A stretch of DNA of 64,000 bases. Source: Hyphomicrobiales bacterium. GTDB lineage: Bacteria > Pseudomonadota > Alphaproteobacteria > Rhizobiales > MH13. The notes under the pieces are model-generated. The model worked only from the letters and a program-made list of their open reading frames with translations, was not told where the DNA came from and did no database searches. The stretch is from assembly GCA_017642935.1 (NCBI GenBank), contig JAEPOK010000003.1, forward strand, positions 245,182-309,181, in the 5' to 3' direction. Made by a program: the position numbers and the translations under genes. This document shows positions 16,703 through 23,932 of the stretch, one piece after another (position 1 is the first letter of the stretch; every line of letters begins with the position of its first letter).

Positions 16703-17668
16703 ATGTGGATTGTTCCAGAACGCGAGATCGCCGACCTGATGACCCGCGAGGCGGCTTTTGAGGCCGTGGAGAAAGTGTTTGCCGCGATGGCATCGGGTGA
16801 TGCTTACAATTTCCCGGTGGTGCGTGAGGCGATCGGCCATGTCGATGCGCTCTATGGCTTCAAGGGCGGCTTCGACCGCGCTGGCCTGACGCTCGGCCTC
16901 AAAGCCGGTGGCTATTGGCCGAACAATCTTGAGACCCAAGGCATCATCAATCACCAATCCACCGTGTTCCTGTTCGACCCCGATACAGGCCGCGCGAAAG
17001 CGATGGTCGGCGGCAATTTGTTGACAGCCCTTCGGACCGCAGCGGCGTCGTCGGTGTCCATCAAACACTTGGCGCGCGATGACGCGAAAGTCATTGGCAT
17101 GGTCGGTGCCGGTCACCAGGCAACGTTCCAGCTACGCGCAGCCCTTGAGCAACGCAGATTTGAGAAAGTGATCGGTTGGAACTTCCACCCGGAAATGTTG
17201 CCCAACATCGAAAAAGTTGCGCAGGAAGCAAACCTGCCATTCGAGGCGGTGGAACTGGACGGGATGCAAGGCGCCGATGTGATCATTTCGATCACATCCT
17301 CGCATGATGCGATCCTGATGGCCGATCAGGTCAGCCCGGGCACGCACATCGCCTGCATGGGCACCGACACCAAGGGCAAGCAGGAAGTGGACCCTGCGCT
17401 GCTGCAGCGCGCAGCAGTGTTTACCGACGAAGTGGCGCAGTCGATCAGCATCGGCGAGGCGCAGCATGCCGTCGGGCAAGGCCTGATCCAGGAAAGCGAC
17501 GTCAACCAGATTGGCGCGGTCATCAATGGAACCCATGGCGGTCGGACGAGTGCGGATCAGATCACGCTGTTTGATGGCACCGGCGTCGGCCTGCAAGATC
17601 TTGCCGTGGCGGCCAGCGTGGTTGACCTGGCGATCGAAAAAGGCATCGCTATCGAGGTCGATTTCTAA
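16703..17668 (+). CDS. bhcD: Iminosuccinate reductase (BhcD)
   Basis: 321-residue ornithine cyclodeaminase/mu-crystallin-family protein. Its dinucleotide fold carries GMVGAGHQATFQLRA (about residues 133-147), with an N-terminal domain containing GLTLGLKAGGYWPNN and MVGGNLLTALRTAAASS. As the last gene of bhcABCD it is the NADH-dependent reductase that turns iminosuccinate into aspartate, closing the cycle. ATG 16703 follows AAAGGA. Because relatives in hydroxyproline clusters reduce Delta1-pyrroline-2-carboxylate, side activity toward that imine is possible. Confidence 0.94.
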   Translation: MWIVPEREIADLMTREAAFEAVEKVFAAMASGDAYNFPVVREAIGHVDALYGFKGGFDRAGLTLGLKAGGYWPNNLETQGIINHQSTVFLFDPDTGRAKAMVGGNLLTALRTAAASSVSIKHLARDDAKVIGMVGAGHQATFQLRAALEQRRFEKVIGWNFHPEMLPNIEKVAQEANLPFEAVELDGMQGADVIISITSSHDAILMADQVSPGTHIACMGTDTKGKQEVDPALLQRAAVFTDEVAQSISIGEAQHAVGQGLIQESDVNQIGAVINGTHGGRTSADQITLFDGTGVGLQDLAVAASVVDLAIEKGIAIEVDF

Positions 17669-17669
17669 C

Positions 17670-17697
17670 CCCGGCCCTTTTTTCCGGGCCTCTTTTG
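17670..17697 (+). terminator. Possible intrinsic terminator after bhcD
   Basis: Short stem CCCGG/CCGGG (alternatively GGCCC/GGGCC) around a T-rich loop, followed by CCTCTTTTG, two bases after the bhcD stop. The stem is weak, so read-through into the GAPDH-like gene 46 bp downstream is likely. Confidence 0.4.
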
Positions 17698-17714
17698 CAA
17701 AGTCATTCGAAATC

Positions 17715-18701
17715 ATGCGCGTTCTGATCAATGGGTTCGGCCGGATCGGTCGCACTCTCCTGCGCCAAATCCTCACCGATAGCCGCAACAGCGATATCGA
17801 GGTGGTTGGCATCAATGATATCGCCTCGCTTGAAACCTGCGCCTATCTGTTTTGCTATGACTCGGTTTTCGGTCCTTTTCCCGGAACGGTGGAGGAGGCA
17901 CCTGATGCGCTGGTCGTCGATGGTCGTGCGATCCCCTTCACCATGCTTGCCGACCTCTCGCTTGCTGACCTTTCTGGCGTTGATCTGGTGCTGGAAAGCA
18001 CCGGCAAAGCCAAGTCACGGGAGGTCGCCGAGCGCGGCCTGAAAGCGGGCGCCGCGGGCGTGCTGATATCCGGGCCGTCGGATGCTGCCGACATCACGGC
18101 AGTGTTCGGCGCCAATGCGGATTCCATCGGCGACGCGAAAATCGTTTCCAACGCCTCATGCACCACCAATGCCATCGCGCCTCTGCTTCGGCCTCTGCAT
18201 GAGGCGCTCGGCATTGCACGCGCTCACATCACCACCGTGCATTGCTATACTGGCAGTCAGCCTACTGTGGATGCACCGGCAGCAAGCCTTGAGCGCAGCC
18301 GGGCGGCAGCGGTTTCCATGGTGCCAACGAGCACAAGCGCAGCCACACAGGTCGCCCGCGTTCTGCCCGCGATGGCCGACAAGCTGACGGTGTCAGCGGT
18401 GCGGGTGCCCTGCATCAGCGTCTCGGCCATCGATGCAGTCATACAGCTTGAGCGCGCTCCCGATCGCCCACTGGACCATCTGCTTCGTGAGACGTTTGCG
18501 GGATCGACGCTTGTTGGCCTTACAGACGATCCGTGCGTTTCAACGGATATGCGCGCCAGACCGGAATCGCTCGTTCTGGCGATGCCGGAAACACGTCAGG
18601 TTGGCGACCGCCAAGTGCGGCTTTTCGGCTGGTATGACAATGAATGGGGGTTTTCGGCGCGCATGATCGACATGGCACGGCGGATGGCGGCGCGGGCCTA
18701 G
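17715..18701 (+). CDS. Glyceraldehyde-3-phosphate dehydrogenase family protein (divergent paralogue)
   Basis: 328 residues with the NAD-binding start RVLINGFGRIGRTLLRQ. The catalytic centre is ASCTTN with C149, and the partner His is H176 in TVHCYTGSQ. It keeps SMVPTSTSAA and WYDNEWGFSARMID. It departs from housekeeping GAPDH at usually fixed places: TTNAIAP for TTNCLAP and RVPCISVSAID for RVPTPNVSVVD. That suggests a dedicated paralogue such as an erythrose-4-phosphate dehydrogenase or another aldehyde-phosphate enzyme. It starts at ATG 17715, just after bhcD, and may be read with it. Confidence 0.85.
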   Translation: MRVLINGFGRIGRTLLRQILTDSRNSDIEVVGINDIASLETCAYLFCYDSVFGPFPGTVEEAPDALVVDGRAIPFTMLADLSLADLSGVDLVLESTGKAKSREVAERGLKAGAAGVLISGPSDAADITAVFGANADSIGDAKIVSNASCTTNAIAPLLRPLHEALGIARAHITTVHCYTGSQPTVDAPAASLERSRAAAVSMVPTSTSAATQVARVLPAMADKLTVSAVRVPCISVSAIDAVIQLERAPDRPLDHLLRETFAGSTLVGLTDDPCVSTDMRARPESLVLAMPETRQVGDRQVRLFGWYDNEWGFSARMIDMARRMAARA

Positions 18702-18790
18702 ACAAAAATTTCGGACCGACGATTTTTTCTTCGATTGGCCCTTGCGCCGGCCCCAAGGTCATACCCTATTGGCATGCGTCGGAGAGAAAT

Positions 18791-19864
18791 ATGACCGACG
18801 AAACACTGCTGTCCGCCGCTGACTGCGCCCGCCGCCTTGGCCTCACGACAAAGGCCTTGCGGGTCTATGAAGCCCGTGGCCTGATTGAACCAAGACGCAC
18901 CGAAAAGAACTGGCGCCTCTACGGCAGCCGCGAGATTGCACGCCTCAACGAGATCTTGATGTTGCAACAACTCGGGCTGACCTTGGCGCGCATCGGACAG
19001 GTTCTGTCAGGCCAACAGACCGATCTGGCCGACTTCCTCACCTTGCAGGAAGAGACTTTGCGCAGCCGACAGGCGCGTATCGATCGCAGTCTTGCATTGG
19101 TCCGCTCGCTCCAAAGCAACCATGCAGACGGTGAGGTTCTCTCACTGGATGACATGATCAAACTTGCCAAGGAGACTTTGATGACCCCCGAAAAAGACGA
19201 CGCCATTGCCTGGAAGCGTTACGAACAATCGCGGCCGCGAAAAGCCGTTTCCATCTATGCAAAGATCCTGCCCGACTATGAAGGCAGCTACGCAATGGAA
19301 GAAGGCTCGATGGTGGCGATCCGCGTGCGCGAGAACGAGCTTTATCTTCAGCTGCTTGGACAGCCGGAAGTGCTTTTTAAGCCCGAAGCCAAGGATGCGT
19401 TTTTCACCACGGTTGTTGCCGCGCAGGTCACTTTTCAACGTGACGAGACCGGCAAGGTTTGCGCCCTAACACTGCATCAGCATGGCCATGAACTGGTCGC
19501 CGAGCGCGTCGGCGAGGAGGCCTTCGTATCCAGGCAAAAGACGTTGGAGCAACGCATCGCAGAAAAAATTCCGCTGCAGGGCAGCGAGGCTGTGATGCGC
19601 GAGATGATTGACCAGCATGTCAGCGGTTCGATCGACTATGACCGCATGACCGCACCTTTGGCTGACCTAGCGCGCACGCAAGCGGACATGATCGAAGCGG
19701 AAATGGAGCGGTTGGGTCAGCCGGGACCGATCACCTTCAAAGGTGTCGATAGCAATGGCTATGACATTTACGAAGTGCAGTTTGCCAATGGACGCACCGA
19801 GTGGGGGCTATCGATGACACCCGACGGTCTGATCAATGGCCTCTACACCCGCAACGCCGTGTAG
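18791..19864 (+). CDS. MerR-family regulator fused to a DUF3471-like domain
   Basis: 357 residues. Residues 6-75 form a MerR winged helix (ADCARRLGLTTKALRVYEARGLIEP, then WRLYGSREIARLNEI), followed by a coiled-coil dimerisation helix to about residue 115. From about 148 to 240 a beta-rich DUF3471-like module appears (ILPDYEGSYAMEEGS, LYLQLLGQPEVLF, LTLHQHG), the domain normally appended to beta-lactamase-like proteins. The last 100 residues are unassigned. ATG 18791 follows GGAGAG at good spacing; the longer frame from 18644 overlaps the GAPDH gene and is rejected. The ligand is unknown. Confidence 0.85.
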   Translation: MTDETLLSAADCARRLGLTTKALRVYEARGLIEPRRTEKNWRLYGSREIARLNEILMLQQLGLTLARIGQVLSGQQTDLADFLTLQEETLRSRQARIDRSLALVRSLQSNHADGEVLSLDDMIKLAKETLMTPEKDDAIAWKRYEQSRPRKAVSIYAKILPDYEGSYAMEEGSMVAIRVRENELYLQLLGQPEVLFKPEAKDAFFTTVVAAQVTFQRDETGKVCALTLHQHGHELVAERVGEEAFVSRQKTLEQRIAEKIPLQGSEAVMREMIDQHVSGSIDYDRMTAPLADLARTQADMIEAEMERLGQPGPITFKGVDSNGYDIYEVQFANGRTEWGLSMTPDGLINGLYTRNAV

Positions 19865-19869
19865 AGGCC
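19838..19869 (+). terminator. Stem-loop spanning the MerR-gene stop codon
   Basis: Perfect 11-bp inverted repeat GGCCTCTACAC / GTGTAGAGGCC with a 10-nt loop. The right arm contains the TAG stop of the MerR gene. No T-run follows on either strand. It lies between two convergent genes, so it probably acts as a bidirectional transcript end or mRNA-stability hairpin. Confidence 0.5.
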
Positions 19870-19893
19870 CAAAATCAATTGCGCGCTGCTGAT

Positions 19894-20439
19894 TTAGTCA
19901 GCGATGGCGCGCAGTTCCAACTCGCTGACACCGAGCGCGAAGTTGAGACCGACCTGCGTTGAGACGCTCAGCGGCTGCAATGCAAAGGTTTCGTTCGAGC
20001 CGCCGAGCAAGGCGTTCGCTCCAAGGCCAACGCCGGCCGTCGCCTCGCCACCGATGCCGACATAGTTGCCCGCCAAAGCGCCAGGCGCCCACATATCCGT
20101 CGTCGGGGCAAGCACCGCCCAGGCGATGGTGCCCTGACTGGTCGATCCGATGTCAACGCCAAAGCGCGAGATTACCCCAAAATAGGGCTCCGGTGGACGC
20201 ATGTCGTCGGCGGGGTCGAAGGTGCAGCGCAAATCCTTCGTGGAGCCGAAAATGAACCCGGTTCCGCCATCCACCGCGCATTCCAAAACGCCAAGCTCGA
20301 CACGCTCAACGGCTTGACCGTTGGCTGGCACGACCAAAGCAGCCGCAAATGCAAGGGCAGCGGTGGTGGCGGTCAAGAGGCGGGTGCCACTGAACCGTTC
20401 GGATTGCTCGGTTGAGGACGTCGAAGAGAACATGGGCAT
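19894..20439 (-). CDS. DUF992 family protein
   Basis: 181-residue secreted protein. An N-terminal hydrophobic segment ends ...VVPANGQAV. The DUF992 core then shows VELGVLECAVDGGTGFIFGS and DLRCTFDPADD, with the two conserved cysteines probably forming a disulfide. The C-terminal half is glycine-rich and beta-like (GNYVGIGGEATAGVGLGANALLGG). ATG 20439 is chosen because AAAGGTG lies 6-7 nt upstream. The family is widespread in alphaproteobacteria and of unknown function; it is probably periplasmic. Confidence 0.85.
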   Translation of the reverse strand: MPMFSSTSSTEQSERFSGTRLLTATTAALAFAAALVVPANGQAVERVELGVLECAVDGGTGFIFGSTKDLRCTFDPADDMRPPEPYFGVISRFGVDIGSTSQGTIAWAVLAPTTDMWAPGALAGNYVGIGGEATAGVGLGANALLGGSNETFALQPLSVSTQVGLNFALGVSELELRAIAD

Positions 20440-20518
20440 AGTGATCACCTTTCAGACTACCGTTATAGCATGAACGCCGGCGGCAGGATTTGGTTCCGCA
20501 GCCGGTCGTTTGACAACC

Positions 20519-22060
20519 CTACGCAGCGCCGCCCTCAACCACCTGTCCAGGGTGAGCTTCAGCCCAATCGGCAAGGAAGGTAGCCACTTCCGGGTCTCCG
20601 GCAAGCGTAAGCGCCCGGCGCGGCAATGCGACGCCGAGACGAAGCGCAAGTTCCAAGCAGCCCAGATAGTCGCGCTCGGCCCGTTGCGGGCAGTTTTCCG
20701 ATCCATGAATGATCGTCGAAAGCAGCGTGCCGCCATAGCCGTTAACATGCGACAGGTCGGGGCTGAGGGACAGGATATAGGCCATCATCTCCGGCAGCCC
20801 TTCCCAACCGGCCACCTGGACCGGCGTCAGACCTTCGCTGTCCGGGCGATCATACTCCACGCCCAGCGCAACCAATCGCTTCAGATGATCGAGCTTGCCA
20901 GGAAGGTGGAGGATCACCCGGACAATATCGCGATAGGTGTCCGGCAGTTTGGCCGTGTCCACGAACACACCAGTGGTGTCCTCCCCGTCAGCGGCCTTGG
21001 CAAGCAAGGCTTCTTCCGGCGTTAGATCGGGAACCGCGCCACGCACTTCAATCGCTTGCGCAAGATCGCGGTTGCCGAACACGCGGGCGTACCCGTAGGC
21101 GGTGCAGCCCTGGTAGGTTCGCGCGGGATCGGCACCGGCTTCAAGCAATAGCTCGATCATTTGCGGCGGTGACATGCGCCGCGCCGCCTGATGCAGCGCC
21201 GGCACAACCCAAGGCTTTTCACCACCCACCTCGCCATCATTGAACTCATCGGCGAGCGCACCGGCGTCCAGCAGCATGCGCACGGCTTCCACATCGTGGA
21301 AATCCATGGCGCGCAGCATCGCGTTGGTGCCGCGCGGATCGGCGCCATGCTCAAGCAGCATTTTCAGCCCCTCATGGTGGCCAAGCTCGGTGGCGTGATA
21401 AAGCGACTCATTGTCGTTGGGGTCGGCACCATGCGCCAATAGCCAGCGCCCCAGCGGCATGTTGTCGGCATGCCCGATGGCGAAATAGAGCGGCGAAAGC
21501 GTGTGGTCCGACCCCTCGCCAACCGGCAAGCCGCGATTGACGTCAGCGCCATGGGCAAGAAGCAAATCGGCAATCGCCAACATGTCGGCCTGACGCTCCG
21601 GATAGGCATGGACCATGCGCGAGCGGGCAAGATGCACAAAGGCGGGCGCAGGACCCAGATCACGGTTCAGGCAGGTCGGGTCGACTTGAAGCGCCACTTC
21701 AACCGCCTCCCGCCGGTAAAGGGCAATTTCCAAACCAAGGACGCCATCGGCCAGATCGGGCGTGTCCGCGAGCAACCGCTCCACCGTTTGCACCTGACCG
21801 TGATAGAGCGCGATCTTCATTCTTTGCAGTTTGGCGGCCTTGTCCATGCCGTGCAATTCCACGGCGAGCTTCAGCGCAGGCCAACTGGCAAAGTCGTTCT
21901 CCTGCGCGATGACGTGCAGATAGTCGGCATGTTTGAGAGGGGCGCCATCCGGGCGTGGGGGATGGACGCGCAGACGCTGGCGGGCATGGGCCTCGCCTGC
22001 TTCAAAATCGCGTTTCAACGCGCGCGCATCACGGCGCAATTGGTCCAGAGACTTGGTCAT
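20519..22060 (-). CDS. Ankyrin-repeat protein
   Basis: 513 residues. A charged N-terminal segment (MTKSLDQLRRDARALKRDFEAGEAHARQRL) is followed by ankyrin repeats visible as HGADVNRG, LLAHGADPNDNESLYHATELGHHEG, LLEHGADPRG, LLDAGA and LLEAGADPART, and again near the C-terminus (GVEYDRPDSEGLTPVQVAGWEG). No signal peptide or catalytic domain is evident, so a cytoplasmic protein-binding role is likely. ATG 22060 follows GAGGA. Its function is not known. Confidence 0.85.
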   Translation of the reverse strand: MTKSLDQLRRDARALKRDFEAGEAHARQRLRVHPPRPDGAPLKHADYLHVIAQENDFASWPALKLAVELHGMDKAAKLQRMKIALYHGQVQTVERLLADTPDLADGVLGLEIALYRREAVEVALQVDPTCLNRDLGPAPAFVHLARSRMVHAYPERQADMLAIADLLLAHGADVNRGLPVGEGSDHTLSPLYFAIGHADNMPLGRWLLAHGADPNDNESLYHATELGHHEGLKMLLEHGADPRGTNAMLRAMDFHDVEAVRMLLDAGALADEFNDGEVGGEKPWVVPALHQAARRMSPPQMIELLLEAGADPARTYQGCTAYGYARVFGNRDLAQAIEVRGAVPDLTPEEALLAKAADGEDTTGVFVDTAKLPDTYRDIVRVILHLPGKLDHLKRLVALGVEYDRPDSEGLTPVQVAGWEGLPEMMAYILSLSPDLSHVNGYGGTLLSTIIHGSENCPQRAERDYLGCLELALRLGVALPRRALTLAGDPEVATFLADWAEAHPGQVVEGGAA

Positions 22061-22110
22061 CGGATTCCTCATCATAGCGCCCGCCGATCCGCTTGGTTCG
22101 GGCATGAGAA

Positions 22111-22202
22111 ATACCGGGAAAGGTATCAGAACTGATCAAGAGGGGCGCCGATGACGGCTTTCCGCGGACCTGGATGCTGCCCCTAGCAGCGGCGCCTCTT
22201 TA
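22111..22202. ncRNA. Unnamed structured intergenic element, possible small RNA or leader
   Basis: Plus-strand order: a small hairpin ATACC-gggaaa-GGTAT (about 22111-22126), a linker, then a large outer stem made by AGAGGGGCGCCG (about 22139-22150) pairing with CGGCGCCTCT (22190-22199, one bulged G). This outer stem encloses an inner GCTGC-cccta-GCAGC hairpin (22176-22190) and the conserved-looking TTTCCGCGGACCTGG. The sequence ends in TCTTTA, a short T-run. I do not recognise the family. On the minus strand it could form part of the ankyrin-gene leader. Confidence 0.4.
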
Positions 22203-22300
22203 GGCCCGAAGCTGACGGGGCGCAAGTAGAAACCCGCGAAAAAGCCTGAAGGTCTTTCGGCGAACACGGTTCAAATCGAAGGTTCCATGTTTTGGCTGTG

Positions 22301-22350
22301 ACGCGTTTTCGGACGCAAACCGGTGCCTACTTTCGCTGAAAACGCTTTAG
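22301..22350. repeat. Rhizobial intergenic repeat (RIME1/Bru-RS-like)
   Basis: Read on the minus strand it begins CTAAAGCGTTTTCAGCGAAA and continues with a GGCACCGGTTTGCGTCC stretch and AAAACGCGT. This closely follows, from memory, the short palindromic intergenic repeats scattered through Rhizobium and Brucella genomes. It overlaps the kdsD stop codon. A shorter relative, CTAAAGCGCTCTAG, lies just after msrA (about 26371-26384). Confidence 0.5.
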
Positions 22351-23366
22351 ACGATGCCAGCGCGCAGGCAGTCATGCATGTGCAGAACGCCTTGCAAAAT
22401 GCCGTCTTCATCGACGACCGCCAGCACGGTGATCTCGCGTTCGTTCATCACACCGATCGCGGCGCTGGCGAGCGCAGAGGGCTGAATAGTGCGCGGCGAT
22501 TTGGTCGCGATATCAAGCGCGATATGGTCCATCAACCCGACCAAGTTACGCCGTAAATCGCCATCGGTGATGATGCCTTTCAGGTGGTCGCTCTCATCAA
22601 CGACCAGCGCGATCCCAAGCCCCTTGGCCGTCATTTCGACGAGCACATCACCCATCGGTGCATCGGGTGTAACGCGCGGCAGTCCCGGCCCGTCATGCAT
22701 GAGCGCGGCGACCGGCGTCAGGTGGGCGCCGAGTTTGCCGCCCGGATGGTAATCGCCAAAGCTTGAGGCATCGAAGTCGCGCTCATTCATCGCCGCAACA
22801 GCCAGCGCATCACCGAGGGCCAAGGTGCAGGTGGTCGATGTGGTCGGCGCCATGCCGATCGTGCAGGCTTCCGGCACCTCGGGCAATTGCAGGATGAGGT
22901 CGGCCTGCTTGCCGAGCGAGCTCTCGCGCACCTTGGTGATGGCGATCATCGGGATCGCAAAGCGGCGGGTATAGGCGACGATGTCAGCAAGCTCGCGGCT
23001 TTCGCCGGAATTGGAAATCAGGATGCAAAGATCGTCCGGCGTGATCATGCCGAGATCGCCGTGGCTGGCCTCGGCAGGGTGAACAAAGTGCGCCGGCGTT
23101 CCCGTGGAGGCAAGCGTGGCGGCGATCTTGGTGCCAATGTGCCCCGACTTGCCCATGCCTGACACGATGACACGGCCTTTGACGCGCAATATCCATTCCA
23201 CTGCGGTCACGAACTCGCCGTTCAACGCCGACTCCAGCGCATCCAAACCGGCGCGCTCGGTCGCAAGCACAGCCCGGGCAGCATCGAGAATGCTGTCCTC
23301 ATGACTTGCATCAGTTGGAACGGCGGTGGGCATGGCGGAAGGGTTGGGCATCGAGAAAAGGACCAT
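22347..23366 (-). CDS. kdsD: Arabinose-5-phosphate isomerase (KpsF/GutQ family)
   Basis: 339 residues. A SIS sugar-isomerase domain spans about residues 45-180 (VSGMGKSGHIGTKIAATLASTGTPA, HPAEASHGDLGMI, ISNSGESRE), followed by two CBS domains from about 215 to the end (VTPDAPMGDVLVEM, GIITDGDLRRNL). It converts ribulose 5-phosphate to arabinose 5-phosphate, the first step toward the Kdo of lipopolysaccharide. It stands alone here. The start could be 23366 or the in-frame ATG at 23351; no strong ribosome-binding site decides. Confidence 0.92.
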   Translation of the reverse strand: MVLFSMPNPSAMPTAVPTDASHEDSILDAARAVLATERAGLDALESALNGEFVTAVEWILRVKGRVIVSGMGKSGHIGTKIAATLASTGTPAHFVHPAEASHGDLGMITPDDLCILISNSGESRELADIVAYTRRFAIPMIAITKVRESSLGKQADLILQLPEVPEACTIGMAPTTSTTCTLALGDALAVAAMNERDFDASSFGDYHPGGKLGAHLTPVAALMHDGPGLPRVTPDAPMGDVLVEMTAKGLGIALVVDESDHLKGIITDGDLRRNLVGLMDHIALDIATKSPRTIQPSALASAAIGVMNEREITVLAVVDEDGILQGVLHMHDCLRAGIV

Positions 23367-23581
23367 ATCTCAGAAAGGCGGTTTTCTGCGCTTGTCTAAC
23401 CGAAGGCGCGCGTAAGCTCAAACACCGTTTGGAGAGCGTCTAACAGCCGGTTCGCGCGACCTCACCGGGCATCACAGTTACGTGCAATGGCGCGCGAGCG
23501 TCTTGTTGGCCGCTGAAAAGCTCCATACATCTGCCCCGCACCCCAAACTGCAGGGGCGTTGTTCAATCAAGGAGACCCGCC

Positions 23582-23926
23582 ATGGCGGTCATTCGCTTTC
23601 CCATTCGCCTGCTCGGCCTGGCGCTTATCGCGGTCGCGCTGGTGCTATTGGCAGATGACCTTGTCGCCGTCGACTGGGCGAGTTTTACCGGGTTTGCGCC
23701 TGAACCGTTGGGTGCATTGTTCTACGCCACGGTGCCTGACCTCTTGAACGGGACGCAGGCGTTCATCCAGCGTTACGTCTGGCCCTATCTCTGGGACCCG
23801 ATCATCCAAACAGCGCTCACCTGGTGGGATTGGGCAGCCATAGGCGGCTTCGGGTTGGTCCTTGCCATCCTTGCACGCCGCCCCAAGGTGAAGGTGGACG
23901 CGGCAGCGGTTGAAACCGCCGGCTAA
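23582..23926 (+). CDS. Small two-helix membrane protein
   Basis: 114 residues with hydrophobic helices at about 9-25 (LLGLALIAVALVLLADDLVAV) and 82-97 (AAIGGFGLVLAILAR), separated by an aromatic stretch (YVWPYLWDPIIQTALTWWDW). ATG 23582 follows AAGGAG. The frame and codon use look genuine. The family, sometimes seen in alphaproteobacteria as a hypothetical protein, has no function I can name. It converges with the following gene, 6 bp between stops. Confidence 0.75.
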   Translation: MAVIRFPIRLLGLALIAVALVLLADDLVAVDWASFTGFAPEPLGALFYATVPDLLNGTQAFIQRYVWPYLWDPIIQTALTWWDWAAIGGFGLVLAILARRPKVKVDAAAVETAG

Positions 23927-23932
23927 TCACGC

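Noticed and set aside
16703..17668. Ornithine cyclodeaminase
   Set aside because: The family match is real, but the position as fourth gene after bhcABC makes iminosuccinate reductase the better call.
17511..17714. Longer N-terminus for the GAPDH-like protein
   Set aside because: It would overlap bhcD out of frame; the Rossmann start is at ATG 17715.
18644..18790. Longer N-terminus for the MerR protein
   Set aside because: It overlaps the GAPDH gene, while ATG 18791 has a good ribosome-binding site and starts the MerR domain.
22138..22202. 4.5S signal recognition particle RNA
   Set aside because: A CAGGTCC-like stretch on the minus strand recalls the SRP core, but the GGAAGCAGCC part and the asymmetric loop are missing.
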